Assembly (NCBI RefSeq): GCF_024204665.1
Contig: NZ_CP100355.1
Location: forward strand, 2,523,451 to 2,587,450
Length of the DNA: 64,000 nt
Direction: 5' to 3'
Source of the DNA: Natronosalvus rutilus
GTDB lineage: Archaea; Halobacteriota; Halobacteria; Halobacteriales; Natrialbaceae
The translations under genes and the position numbers were made by a program. How positions within the stretch are numbered: the stretch's first letter is position 1; every line of letters starts with the position of its first letter. A model generated the notes under the pieces. The model had not been told where the DNA came from. It did no database searches and saw only the letters and a list, made by a program, of their open reading frames with translations. Of this stretch, positions 36,375-45,406 are shown one piece after another.

Positions 36375-37385
36375 ATGAAACCATACGTCGAACACGTAAC
36401 TGACGGTCACGACCTGACGCAAGCCGACGCTCGAGCCGCCTCCAACGCGGTCTTCGAGGGTGCAACCGAGGCCCAGATCGGCGCGCTGCTGACGGCCCTG
36501 CGCGCGAAAGGCGAAACGGAAGCCGAAATCGCGGGCTTCGCGGAGGGCATGCGAAACGCCGCGCGAACGATCGACCCCGACCGCGAACCGCTCGTCGACA
36601 CCTGCGGTACCGGAGGCGACGACTACAACACGATCAACGTGTCGACGACGAGCGCCATCGTCGCCGCGGGTGCGGGCGTGCCAGTCGCCAAACACGGCAA
36701 CTACTCGGTGTCGTCCTCGTCTGGCAGCGCCGACGTGCTCGAGGAGGTCGGCGTCACCATCGACGCCGAACCGCCGGCCGTCGAGCGGACCATCGAGGAC
36801 GAGGGCATCGGCTTCATGCTCGCTCCCGTCTTTCACCCTGCGATGAAGGCCGTGATCGGGCCGCGTCAGGAACTCGGCATACGAACGATCTTCAACGTCC
36901 TCGGCCCGCTCACGAACCCCGCCGGCGCGGACGCCCAGGTCGTCGGCGTGTACGACCCCGATCTGGTTCCGATCCTCGCTCGGGCGCTCGCGCGAATGGA
37001 CGTCGACCGGGCGCTCGTCGTCCACGGAGCCGGCACCGACGAGATAGCCATCCACGGCGAGACGCGAGTCGCCGAGGTCGACGGCGAAACGGTCCAGGAG
37101 TACACCCTCGAGCCGGCCGACCTCGGCCTCGAGCGCCACGCCATCGACGACATCTCGGGCGGAACGCCCGCGGAAAACGCCGCCGACCTGCGAGGCATCG
37201 TCGAGGGGGACGTCGACGGGGCCAAACGCGACGTCATCCTGGCGAACGCCGGCGCCGCCATCTACGTCGCCGGCGAGGCGCCGACCCTCGAGGCCGGCGC
37301 GGACCGCGCGTTCGAGGCGATCCGGAGCGGAGACGCGAGCGCGACGCTCGAGCGACTGTGCGGAGTCGCCCCGGAGGTCCGGTGA
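36375..37385 (+). CDS. trpD: Anthranilate phosphoribosyltransferase
   Basis: Second step of tryptophan synthesis: anthranilate + PRPP to phosphoribosyl-anthranilate. Family signatures are clear: DTCGTGGDDYNTINVST (about residues 75-91), KHGNYSVSSSSGSADVLE and RQELGIRTIFNVLGPLTNPA. The length of 336 residues is standard. First gene of a trpD-F-E-G run; its stop is one base before the GTG of trpF. A weak inverted repeat lies in its promoter region. Confidence 0.97.
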   Translation: MKPYVEHVTDGHDLTQADARAASNAVFEGATEAQIGALLTALRAKGETEAEIAGFAEGMRNAARTIDPDREPLVDTCGTGGDDYNTINVSTTSAIVAAGAGVPVAKHGNYSVSSSSGSADVLEEVGVTIDAEPPAVERTIEDEGIGFMLAPVFHPAMKAVIGPRQELGIRTIFNVLGPLTNPAGADAQVVGVYDPDLVPILARALARMDVDRALVVHGAGTDEIAIHGETRVAEVDGETVQEYTLEPADLGLERHAIDDISGGTPAENAADLRGIVEGDVDGAKRDVILANAGAAIYVAGEAPTLEAGADRAFEAIRSGDASATLERLCGVAPEVR

Positions 37386-37386
37386 C

Positions 37387-38055
37387 GTGACGCGCGTCAA
37401 GATCTGCGGCCTCACTCGGGAGACCGACCTCGAGGCGGCCGTCGACGCCGGTGCTGACGCCGTCGGAATCGTCTCGGATGTCCCGATCGACACGCCGCGC
37501 GACGTCGCTCCCGAGCGGGCGGCCGATCTGGTTGCCGCCGCGCCGCCGTTCGTGACGACCGTCCTGGTAACCATGCCGACTGGCCCCGAGCGATCGATCG
37601 AACTCGTCGAGCGAGTCGACCCGGACGCGATCCAGATCCACGGCGGGATGCGCCCCGGCGACCTCGCGTACCTCCGTGCCAAGGTCGACGCGCAGGTGTT
37701 CCTCGCGGTCGACGCGGAACGGGTGACGGCCGCCTCGCGGTACGACGACCTCGCGGACGCGTTGGTCGTGGACTCGGCGGGCGAACAGGGCGCGGGCGGG
37801 ACCGGGGAGACCCACGACTGGGAACGGACCCGGGCGGCGACCGCGGACCTCGAGTCGCCCGTGATCCTCGCCGGCGGGTTGACGCCCGACAACGTCGAGG
37901 ACGCCATTCGGACCGTCTCGCCGTTCGCCGTCGACGTCTCGAGCGGTATCGAAGCCCGCCCCGGCGTCAAAGACCTGGACGCCGTCCGATCGTTCGTCGA
38001 GCGAGGCCGCCGAACGGCGACGAACGACTCTCGTCCACGAGTGGTCGAGCCGTGA
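37387..38055 (+). CDS. trpF: Phosphoribosylanthranilate isomerase
   Basis: Third step of tryptophan synthesis (Amadori rearrangement of phosphoribosyl-anthranilate). The TIM-barrel start TRVKICGLTRETDLEAAVDAG carries the catalytic Cys in KICG, later DAIQIHGGM and ILAGGLTPDNVEDAI and FAVDVSSGIE complete the pattern. The GTG start follows the trpD stop by one base. At 222 residues it is slightly longer than bacterial TrpF, with an insertion of acidic and Gly residues near 135-150 (GEQGAGGTGETHDWE). Confidence 0.95.
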   Translation: MTRVKICGLTRETDLEAAVDAGADAVGIVSDVPIDTPRDVAPERAADLVAAAPPFVTTVLVTMPTGPERSIELVERVDPDAIQIHGGMRPGDLAYLRAKVDAQVFLAVDAERVTAASRYDDLADALVVDSAGEQGAGGTGETHDWERTRAATADLESPVILAGGLTPDNVEDAIRTVSPFAVDVSSGIEARPGVKDLDAVRSFVERGRRTATNDSRPRVVEP

Positions 38056-38083
38056 GAGATTTCATGCACGTTACGAGGGAGCG

Positions 38084-39940
38084 ATGACGGATTCCAGACC
38101 GACGACCACGATACAATCTGCCAACACGGCGACGCTCGAAACCGACCGCGAGACCTTTCGTGCCTACGCGAACGCCGCCGACCGATCCGACCGACCGGCC
38201 GTCGTACGCGTCCAGGCGACGCTCGAGGTTGAGACGACGCCGCTCGCCGCCTACGCTGCACTCACCGGGAGAACGGCGACGGGCCGCACCGAAGCCAGCG
38301 AGCACGACGGCAAGCGAACGCCCTACGCGTTCCTGCTCGAGAGCGCCGAAAAGACGCCCTCGAGCGACCCGGACGGGGCCTTCCAGCCGAACGCGAGCAC
38401 GGCGGAGCGCCACGCCCGCTTCTCGTACGTGGGCTACGATCCCGACGCCGTCGTGACGGTCGGGTCCGAGGGAGTCGAGGTCGAGGCGCTCTCGACTGCG
38501 GCGCCGCTCGAGGCGATCGAAATCGATAGCAGTGGGGCCGAATCCGGGGCCAGACCTGGGACCGGGATCGGGGCTGGGGACACCCTCGACGCACTCCGTG
38601 GCGCACTCCCCGACGTCCGCCTCGAGAACGTGCCAGACCGGGACCGCCAGCACTTCGACGGCGGACTCGTCGGTTTTCTCGCCTACGACGCCGTCTACGA
38701 CCTCTGGCTCGAGGAGGTCGGTCGCGAGCGACCCGAGTCGCGATTTCCGGACGCTCAGTTCGTCCTGACGACGAAGACGCTGTCCTTCGACGAACGGGAC
38801 GGGTCTGTTTCGCTCGTGTTCACGCCGGTCCTCGAGGCCGACGACGACCCGGACGCAGTGTACGACGAGCTTAAGGCCGAAGCGACGCGCGTCCTGGAGA
38901 CGCTGGAGTCGGCGACGGCACTCGAGACCGGGGGTTTCCGTTGCCAGGGCGAGACCGCTGGCTCGAAGGAAGACTACGAGGCTTACGTCGAGAAGGCCAA
39001 AGAGCACGTCCTCGACGGCGACATCTACCAGGGCGTGATCTCCCGTCGGCGGGAACTCCGCGGCGACATCGATCCGCTGGGCTTTTACGAGTCGATGCGG
39101 GCCGTGAACCCCTCGCCGTACATGTACCTGCTCGAGCACGACGACCTCACCGTCGTCGGCGCGAGCCCGGAAACGCTCATCTCCGTTCGCGGGCGCGAAA
39201 TTATGTCGAACCCCATCGCAGGGACCTGCGACCGAGGCTCGAGCCCCGTCGAGGACCGTCGACTGGCCGGCGAGATGCTCGCCGACGGCAAGGAACGAGC
39301 CGAGCACACGATGCTGGTCGACCTGGCGCGAAACGACGTTCGACGGGTCGCCGAGGCGGGATCGGTCCGCGTCGACGAGTTCATGAACGTCCTCAAGTAC
39401 AGCCACGTCCAGCACATCGAGTCGACGGTCACCGGCACGCTCCGGGAGGACCTGGACGCGTTCGACGCGACCCGTGCAGCGTTCCCCGCCGGGACGCTCT
39501 CGGGGGCGCCCAAGGTCCGGGCCATGGAGGTCATCGACGACCTCGAGGACGAACCACGCGGGCTCTACGGCGGCGGCGTCGGCTACTTCTCGTGGACGGG
39601 CGACGCCGACGTCGCGATCGTCATCCGGACGGCGACGGTCGAGGAACGGGACGACGACCAGCTGATCACGGTTCGGGCGGGCGCGGGACTCGTCGCCGAC
39701 AGCGACCCGTCCGCCGAGTACGACGAGACCGAGAAGAAGATGGGTGGCGTAGTGAGCGCCCTCGAGCGGATCGACGTAGACTCAAGTGCGAGCGGGGGTT
39801 CGGAGCACAGCGGTGAAGGTGGCGACCGGGATCGTTGCGAGCGGGGCGAGTACGACGAACAGGACGAGGCCGACGGACAGGACGACCACGACGAGCACAG
39901 CGAGCACGGCGAAAATGCCGTCGCGGAGGCTCGCCGATGA
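38084..39940 (+). CDS. trpE: Anthranilate synthase component I with acidic C-terminal tail
   Basis: With TrpG converts chorismate and glutamine to anthranilate. The chorismate-binding domain shows PSPYMYLLE (Pro-Ser-Pro-Tyr-Met tryptophan-binding loop), IAGTCDRGSSP, DLARNDVRRV and FPAGTLSGAPKVRAMEVID. An N-terminal regulatory part spans about residues 1-230 and includes a spacer of Gly/Ser around 160-172. Odd feature: a 56-residue low-complexity tail of Asp, Glu, Gly and His follows the normal end (about residue 562). It overlaps trpG by four bases (ATGA). Confidence 0.95.
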   Translation: MTDSRPTTTIQSANTATLETDRETFRAYANAADRSDRPAVVRVQATLEVETTPLAAYAALTGRTATGRTEASEHDGKRTPYAFLLESAEKTPSSDPDGAFQPNASTAERHARFSYVGYDPDAVVTVGSEGVEVEALSTAAPLEAIEIDSSGAESGARPGTGIGAGDTLDALRGALPDVRLENVPDRDRQHFDGGLVGFLAYDAVYDLWLEEVGRERPESRFPDAQFVLTTKTLSFDERDGSVSLVFTPVLEADDDPDAVYDELKAEATRVLETLESATALETGGFRCQGETAGSKEDYEAYVEKAKEHVLDGDIYQGVISRRRELRGDIDPLGFYESMRAVNPSPYMYLLEHDDLTVVGASPETLISVRGREIMSNPIAGTCDRGSSPVEDRRLAGEMLADGKERAEHTMLVDLARNDVRRVAEAGSVRVDEFMNVLKYSHVQHIESTVTGTLREDLDAFDATRAAFPAGTLSGAPKVRAMEVIDDLEDEPRGLYGGGVGYFSWTGDADVAIVIRTATVEERDDDQLITVRAGAGLVADSDPSAEYDETEKKMGGVVSALERIDVDSSASGGSEHSGEGGDRDRCERGEYDEQDEADGQDDHDEHSEHGENAVAEARR

Positions 39941-40611
39941 GTTCCTCGCGCGACGACCGCGTCGTCGGCGCACCCGCCGAGACCGAAACTGAACCGTCTC
40001 GTCCAAACGTCCTCGTCGTCGACAACTACGACTCGTTCACGTACAATCTGGTCGAGTACGTCAGCGAGCACGCCGAGACGACGGTCCTCAAGAATACCGC
40101 TTCGCTCGAGGACGTCCGCGCGGTAGAGGCCGATGCAATCATCATCAGTCCCGGCCCCGGCCATCCGAAGAACGACCGGGACGTGGGCGTCTCGATGGAC
40201 GTCATCCGGGAACTGCGATCGACGATTCCGATCCTCGGCGTCTGCCTCGGCCTCGAGGCTGTCGTCTACGCCCTCGGCGGGACGGTCGACCGCGCTCCGG
40301 CGCCGATTCACGGGAAGGCCTCACCCGTTTCCCACGACGGGCAGGGCGTCTTCTCGGGGCTCGAACAGGGGTTCCAGGCCGGCCGGTACCACTCACTCGT
40401 CGCGGTGGACGTGCCCGACTGTCTCGAAGTGACGGCGACGACCGACCACGACGGCGAGTCGCTCGTGATGGGCGTTCGCCACGTCGACCCGGACGTGCCG
40501 CTCGAGTGCGTGCAGTTTCACCCAGAAAGCGTCCTCACCGCTGCCGGACACGACGTCATCGAGAACTTTCTCGACGGAATCGGTTCTCAGAACGGAAGGA
40601 CGTCGAGATAG
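39937..40611 (+). CDS. trpG: Anthranilate synthase component II (glutamine amidotransferase)
   Basis: Class I glutamine amidotransferase that supplies ammonia to TrpE. The nucleophile Cys near residue 103 sits in ILGVCLGLEAV, and the His/Glu pair follows in QFHPES (H195, E197). An N-terminal extension of about 25 residues (MSSSRDDRVVGAPAETETEP) precedes the usual NVLVVDNYDSFTYNL. ATGA overlap with trpE shows coupling. trpC, trpB and trpA are not in the window. The 3' end overlaps by 25 bases a convergent small gene. Confidence 0.96.
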   Translation: MSSSRDDRVVGAPAETETEPSRPNVLVVDNYDSFTYNLVEYVSEHAETTVLKNTASLEDVRAVEADAIIISPGPGHPKNDRDVGVSMDVIRELRSTIPILGVCLGLEAVVYALGGTVDRAPAPIHGKASPVSHDGQGVFSGLEQGFQAGRYHSLVAVDVPDCLEVTATTDHDGESLVMGVRHVDPDVPLECVQFHPESVLTAAGHDVIENFLDGIGSQNGRTSR

Positions 40612-40766
40612 CCGACGGTGTACAGTCCAGCGAGGACGACGGCGGCGACCAGACCGATTCGGATCGCCATCTTGATCGCGAACCTGACCGCGGCGACGAC
40701 GACGAAGAGGACGACGAGTGCCGCGAGCACCATGAGCACCGGTGAACCTGTAATCGGATCGAGCAT
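40587..40766 (-). CDS. Small membrane protein overlapping trpG (59 aa)
   Basis: A 59-residue frame beginning MLDPITGSPVLMVLAALVVL. It has a long hydrophobic stretch (about residues 9-52) broken by a basic patch (RFAIKMAIRIG), so probably two helices. The gene is convergent with trpG and its last 25 bases overlap the trpG 3' end. Codon third positions are strongly G/C, as in real genes. It is preceded by an AT-rich TATA-like region (ctatagatacctaatac, about 40780-40796). Such tiny membrane proteins are common and uncharacterised in haloarchaea. Confidence 0.55.
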   Translation of the reverse strand: MLDPITGSPVLMVLAALVVLFVVVAAVRFAIKMAIRIGLVAAVVLAGLYTVGYLDVLPF

Positions 40767-41190
40767 AACTACCTACGCGCGCTATAGATACCTAATACTT
40801 CCGACCATCTTGACAGTAATTCGGAGGTGAACGTTTCGTCGGCGACAGCCAGTCGAGTCGCTCGAGCCGCGAGTCGAGGTGACGCATCGAAACCACGAAC
40901 GGATCAGGCACCCCACCGTGTCGTGTGTTCGCGAGATCGTCACGCGAACCAGTCGAAAAACTAAAAACTGCCGTACGTAGCTTCTCCGAACGGAAATGCG
41001 ATCACTTTCGGTCCCCTCTGGAAATCATTAAGACCGTTGGGTTCCTAGTGACTCACAGACGCCACGGCGGCAGTCTCAGTCGCCGGTTTCATTTGCGAGC
41101 ACCGACAGGTATAAACACAACTGAAATTGCGTTCTTACAACTCAGGTAGATTTATAGGGTTGGGAGAACACCAAACCGTCGTCACTACTC
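40767..41190. other. 424-base region before nrdJ, with promoter
   Basis: No credible gene. Two TATA-like blocks fire to the right: TATAAAC (about 41110-41116) and TTTATAG (41151-41157). The latter lies about 35-40 bases before the ATG of a short upstream ORF that overlaps nrdJ. A cobalamin riboswitch was looked for, given the B12-dependent enzyme downstream, but no B12-box-like sequence is evident. Confidence 0.5.
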
Positions 41191-41265
41191 ATGGAACGGA
41201 ACACTCAATTTTCGGGGAAACTCGCGTCAGGAGACTCCTGCGTACTCGAGGTGGCACGCGCATGA
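41191..41265 (+). CDS. Upstream ORF (24 aa) overlapping the nrdJ start
   Basis: An ATG-initiated frame of 24 codons (MERNTQFSGKLASGDSCVLE then VARA) begins about 35 bases behind the TATA-like box and ends with TGA overlapping the nrdJ ATG as ATGA. The arrangement would couple nrdJ translation to that of the leader peptide. It may be chance, as the peptide has no recognisable family. Confidence 0.4.
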   Translation: MERNTQFSGKLASGDSCVLEVARA

Positions 41266-44200
41266 GCGAGTCCGAACTCACCGCGGACGACCTCACGTTA
41301 CCGATCAAGCGCACCGAAGGGGAGACACTCGAGGAGCGAATGACGGCCAACGCCTACCAGAACATCCTTCCTGCCCGCTACCTCCGGAAGGACGCCGACG
41401 GCGAACTCGCCGAGACCCAGGAGGAGTTGTTCGAGCGCGTCGGGAAGAACATCGCGCTGGCCGAGGCGGTGTACGAGGCGAACAACCAGGACCTCGAGAT
41501 CACGGTCACGCCAGACCAGCTCAAGCCGGGTCACCCGCGCCGGGACGAACTCGCCGCGGAGGTATTCGGGGAGGGGACCACCGTGGACGACGATATCGAG
41601 ACAACGCTGACCGAGCGGAACGTCAACAAGTTCGCCTACGACACGATCGTTCCCGAACTCCCGGAACCCGTGCGGGAGCACGTCGAGGACGTCGCCGAGA
41701 CGTTCATCGAGGGGATGGAGAGCCTCTCGTTCATGCCGAACTCGCCGACGCTGATGAACGCCGGCGACGAACTCCAGCAGCTCTCGGCGTGTTTCGTCAT
41801 GAGCCCCGACGACGATCTTGCAGACATCCACGAGACGGCCAAGAAGGCCGCCGAGGTTTTCCAGTCCGGCGGCGGCGTCGGCTACGGCTTCTGGCAACTG
41901 CGCCCGTTCGGAGACAGCGTCGGCTCTACGGGCGGCATCGCCTCCGGGCCGATCACCTTCATGCGGACATACGACCAGCTCTGTGAAACCATCGCGCAGG
42001 GCGGGACGCGGCGAGGCGCCCAGATGGGCATCATGCGCGTCTCGCACCCGGACGTCATCGAGTTCATCCACGCCAAGAACAAGGACGTCTCGCTGGCGCA
42101 CACCCTGCGGCTCAACGACCCCGACGACTATACGTACACGACGTTCGCCGAGGCGCTCGAGGAGGCCCGCGACCTGATCGACGACGACGGGAAGGTACCG
42201 AAACACCTGCGCAACGCCGTCGAGGGCCACCTCTCGAACTTCAACATCTCCGTGGGCGTCACGGACGCGTTCATGGAAGCCGTCCAGGACGGCGAGGAGT
42301 ACACGTTCACCAACCCGCGGACCGAGGAGCCTCACATCGCCACCGCCGAGACCAAAGAGATGTACGAGCGCTACGACCTCGGCGAGTACGTCGAGGTTGG
42401 CGAACCGCTCTCGGTGCCCGCCGAACTCATCTGGGAACGCATCGTCGAGGGCGCCCACGAGAACGGCGAACCGGGGGTCATCTACCTCGAGCGGGTCAAC
42501 AAGGAACACTCCTTCGACGTCGAGGAGCACCCCGACCACCGGATTCTGGCGACGAATCCCTGCGGCGAACAGCCGCTCGAGGAGTTCGAGGCCTGCAACC
42601 TGGGCCACATCAACCTCTCGACGCTGGCGGACTTCGACGCCCCCGACTGGCGGGTCTGGTCGGCCGAACACGCCGACGAGTACGAGAGCCACGAAGAGGC
42701 CGTCGCCGCGTTCCTCGAGGACGCCATCGACTGGGAGGCGTTCGACGAGCGCATCGAGTACGGGACTCGCTTCCTCGAGAACGTCGTCACCATGTCCGAC
42801 TTCCCGGTCGAGGAGATCGAAGAGACCGTTCGCCGGATGCGCAAAATCGGGCTGGGCATCATGGGCCTCGCCCAGCTGTACATCCAGCTCGGCATCAAGT
42901 ACGGCAGCGACGAGGGCAACGAGGTCGCCCGCCAGCTGATGACCCACATCAACCACGGCGCGAAAGCGACCAGCCACGAACTCGCCGAAGAGCGCGGCTC
43001 CTTCGCCGACTGGGACGACTCGAAGTACGCGAACCCCACCGAGTACCGCGAGTGGTTCGAGGGTCAGACCGGCGAGTCCGCCGACGACTGGACCGACGGC
43101 TACCCCATCCGGAACCACAACGTGACGACCATCGCGCCCACCGGTACGACCTCGATGGTCGGCAACACGACCGGCGGTTGTGAACCCATCTACAACGTCG
43201 CCTACTACAAAAACGTCACCGACGACGTCCAGGGCGACGAGATGCTCGTCGAGTTCGACGACTACTTCCTCCGCGTGCTCGAGGCCAACGACGTCGACGT
43301 CGAGGCCGCGAAACGCGAGGCCCAGGAACAGATGGCCACGAACCAGTTCGACGGCGTCGAGGGACTCGAGACGGTCCCGGACGCCATCGGCGAACTGTTC
43401 GTCATCACCGCGGACCTCTCGGCGAAAGATCACGCCGCGGTCCAGTGTGCCTGTCAGGAGGGCGTCGACTCCGCGATTTCGAAGACGGTCAACGCGCCCA
43501 ACGACTCCACGCTCGAGGACGCCAAGGACGTCTTCGAGTGGGTCTACGAGCACGGCGGCAAGGGCGTCACCTACTACCGAGACGGCACCCGGACGAAGCA
43601 GGTGTTAACGACGCGAGCCGACAACACGGAGTACGCCGACGAGCAGGAAGCGGCCGAAGCGTTGCTCGAGCAGATCGACGACATCTTCGGCGGCCTCGAG
43701 CAGTTCTTAGAGAGCGCGGACGTCCGGGAGGTCCTCGAGGCCGACGGGGCGACCCTCGGCGACGAGGACGAACCCGTCACAGTCGACTTCGCCGAGAAGC
43801 GCGAACGTCCCGATTCGCTCCAGGGCGTGAGCCAGCGGATCGACACCGGCTACGGCAAGGTGTACGTGACGATCAACGAGGACCCCGAGACCGGCCAGCC
43901 GTTCGAACTCTTCGCGAACATCGGTCACTCCGGCGGCTTCACGAACTCCTTCACTGAGGCGCTCGCGAAGGTCATCTCCACGTCGCTGCGTTCGGGCGTC
44001 GATCCCGAGGAAGTCATCGACGAACTCTGTGGGACCCGGAGTCCGAAAGTCGCCTGGGACAAGGGCGAACAGATCCAGTCGATTCCGGACGCCATCGGTA
44101 CCGCGATGCGTCGGTATCTCGACGACGAAATCGACAAACCCTACCCGCGACAGCAGACGCTCGAGGAGTCAGCGGACGCCGAGACTGACGCCGAAACCGG

Positions 44201-44396
44201 TCTCGAGACCGACGTAGAGGTCGTCGATACCGACCACGAGACCGACGGCGGTGCGGCGACTGCGGACGAACGAGACGCCACGCAGGACCTCATCGACGCC
44301 GGCGAGTCACCGGAGTGTCCCTCCTGTGGATCGCTCTCGCTGTACTTCTCGGAGGGGTGTAAGACCTGCGAGTCCTGCGGTTGGAGCGAGTGTTGA
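41262..44396 (+). CDS. nrdJ: Adenosylcobalamin-dependent (class II) ribonucleotide reductase
   Basis: Makes deoxyribonucleotides using a B12 radical. The 1044-residue protein shows the catalytic-site motif NPCGEQPLEEFEACNLGHINL (Cys near residue 434), FQSGGGVGYGFWQLRP, GGTRRGAQMGIM and TIAPTGTTSMVGNTTGG. A long C-terminal extension contains an acidic linker (about residues 965-1010) and a terminal zinc finger (CPSCGSLSLYF then CKTCESCGW). Start chosen at the ATG that overlaps the upstream ORF; 45 codons further upstream in frame lack coding character. No NrdAB genes are nearby. Confidence 0.96.
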   Translation: MSESELTADDLTLPIKRTEGETLEERMTANAYQNILPARYLRKDADGELAETQEELFERVGKNIALAEAVYEANNQDLEITVTPDQLKPGHPRRDELAAEVFGEGTTVDDDIETTLTERNVNKFAYDTIVPELPEPVREHVEDVAETFIEGMESLSFMPNSPTLMNAGDELQQLSACFVMSPDDDLADIHETAKKAAEVFQSGGGVGYGFWQLRPFGDSVGSTGGIASGPITFMRTYDQLCETIAQGGTRRGAQMGIMRVSHPDVIEFIHAKNKDVSLAHTLRLNDPDDYTYTTFAEALEEARDLIDDDGKVPKHLRNAVEGHLSNFNISVGVTDAFMEAVQDGEEYTFTNPRTEEPHIATAETKEMYERYDLGEYVEVGEPLSVPAELIWERIVEGAHENGEPGVIYLERVNKEHSFDVEEHPDHRILATNPCGEQPLEEFEACNLGHINLSTLADFDAPDWRVWSAEHADEYESHEEAVAAFLEDAIDWEAFDERIEYGTRFLENVVTMSDFPVEEIEETVRRMRKIGLGIMGLAQLYIQLGIKYGSDEGNEVARQLMTHINHGAKATSHELAEERGSFADWDDSKYANPTEYREWFEGQTGESADDWTDGYPIRNHNVTTIAPTGTTSMVGNTTGGCEPIYNVAYYKNVTDDVQGDEMLVEFDDYFLRVLEANDVDVEAAKREAQEQMATNQFDGVEGLETVPDAIGELFVITADLSAKDHAAVQCACQEGVDSAISKTVNAPNDSTLEDAKDVFEWVYEHGGKGVTYYRDGTRTKQVLTTRADNTEYADEQEAAEALLEQIDDIFGGLEQFLESADVREVLEADGATLGDEDEPVTVDFAEKRERPDSLQGVSQRIDTGYGKVYVTINEDPETGQPFELFANIGHSGGFTNSFTEALAKVISTSLRSGVDPEEVIDELCGTRSPKVAWDKGEQIQSIPDAIGTAMRRYLDDEIDKPYPRQQTLEESADAETDAETGLETDVEVVDTDHETDGGAATADERDATQDLIDAGESPECPSCGSLSLYFSEGCKTCESCGWSEC

Positions 44397-44421
44397 TCGA
44401 GTACTAGTAGCATCCGGCACC

Positions 44422-44436
44422 GATTCGGATTTTTAG
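44422..44436 (+). terminator. Possible T-run terminator after nrdJ
   Basis: A run of five T (44430-44434) sits about 35 bases after the nrdJ stop, in the usual position for archaeal intrinsic-type or FttA-assisted ends. No hairpin. Weak evidence. Confidence 0.3.
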
Positions 44437-44681
44437 CTTTCCAGATTTTCGATGGCGGGTTCGATTTCACTTGAGGAGTGGCTCTCGAGCCAGTGGCCAA
44501 CTGAAATCGAATCCTATCTGGCGCATCCCACGTCCGTCGAGAGGTTCTCGAGAGGTTATCGAGATGAGCGGCGAATGTCCGTGTCAGGCCTGAACCCGAC
44601 GACGTGACCATCCTACGGGGCTCAGTTGAAACCCTGGCGGGTGATACTTCCGACTCGAATACAGCCAGTACAGTTGATACA

Positions 44682-45002
44682 CTACTTGGGCGGGTCTGCG
44701 GAGTCACCGAATCCGCTTCCATACGTTTCGATGACATCCGTAATGGTGACTTCGTACGCGTCGTACCACTCAGTCCACCGCTGTTTCGCTCGTTTGTGGT
44801 CTGCATCCGCGCCAAACGCATCGAGCGCATCGAGTGTCTCCCAGTAGTAGACGACGAGCACCTCGTCACTTGCTGGGTCGTTCCACGTTCGTTTGCCGCG
44901 ATACCCGTCCGTCTCTTCGGCAACGGCCTGGATTGAATCGTTCAACTCGTGGAACTCCGCATCGTACTCTCCCGGATCCAGGCGAAACGTAACCAGGTAC
45001 AT
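44682..45002 (-). CDS. ABM-like small monooxygenase-fold protein
   Basis: A 106-residue protein: MYLVTFRLDPGEYDAEFHEL, then a run of strand/helix (WNDPASDEVLVVYYWETLDALDAF) and an end rich in Trp/Tyr (RWTEWYDAYEVTITDVIE). The dimeric alpha/beta-barrel fold of antibiotic-biosynthesis monooxygenase-like or dabb proteins fits. The catalytic residues of ABM enzymes cannot be checked by eye. Start chosen at the ATG giving the usual family length; a much longer upstream frame is non-coding in style. Confidence 0.7.
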   Translation of the reverse strand: MYLVTFRLDPGEYDAEFHELNDSIQAVAEETDGYRGKRTWNDPASDEVLVVYYWETLDALDAFGADADHKRAKQRWTEWYDAYEVTITDVIETYGSGFGDSADPPK

Positions 45003-45170
45003 CGATACCTGTACCCAGGCGTTCGCGGTCAAAAAGATTCGCTTCCGCGAACACGAGATGCGCCGGAGACACCCCCTGCCAAGCGCGCAGTCCACGCACG
45101 ATACACGAGGGCAACCTTCGACAGCGCCTCCGACGGAACACTTAGCACGCCCGACGGCGAAACCCAGCCA

Positions 45171-45287
45171 ATGACCGACGCTGGACCCGCGTGTCCCAGT
45201 TGCGGGGCCCACCTCTACAAACGTCACTGCAAGTACGTCTGTCCGCAACACGGCGTCGTCTACGATTGTTCTGATCCGTTTCGATAG
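45171..45287 (+). CDS. Tiny zinc-finger protein (38 aa)
   Basis: A 38-residue protein with four cysteines and two histidines: CPSCG near the start, then YKRHCKYVCPQHGVVYDC. This matches a group of extremely small haloarchaeal zinc finger proteins that I recall under the label HVO_2523-like; in Haloferax such proteins have been shown by deletion to influence growth and biofilm phenotypes. The label is from memory. Its stop is spanned by a 34-bp tandem duplication. Promoter unclear. Confidence 0.8.
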   Translation: MTDAGPACPSCGAHLYKRHCKYVCPQHGVVYDCSDPFR

Positions 45288-45348
45288 TCCCAGTCGACAG
45301 CAGGCTCAGCGACTTCGATACTCCCACGACGGCGGACGACTCACCGAC
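45280..45348 (+). repeat. 34-bp duplication across a stop codon
   Basis: The sequence from 45280 (TTCGATAGTCCCAG, whose TAG is the zinc-finger gene's stop) is followed at 45314 by a degenerate second copy (TTCGATACTCCCAC). Similarity runs through most of the 34-bp unit to the end (GGCTCAGCGAC versus GACTCACCGAC). Offset 34 bp. Confidence 0.6.
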
Positions 45349-45406
45349 TGAGTTCACCGAAACGACTACCCCCTCGAGTGCCCCACGTTCTGACGATTCC
45401 CGTCGC

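Noticed and set aside
40767-41190. A cobalamin riboswitch before the B12-dependent reductase
   Set aside because: No B12-box-like sequence or plausible fold seen; archaeal examples are rare in any case.
41298-43553. A 751-codon open frame antisense to nrdJ
   Set aside because: Same reason: shadow of a strongly conserved gene in GC-rich DNA.
44385-44412. A short duplication across the nrdJ stop (GCGAGTGTTGA / TCGAGTACTAG)
   Set aside because: One imperfect pair only; cannot be told from chance.
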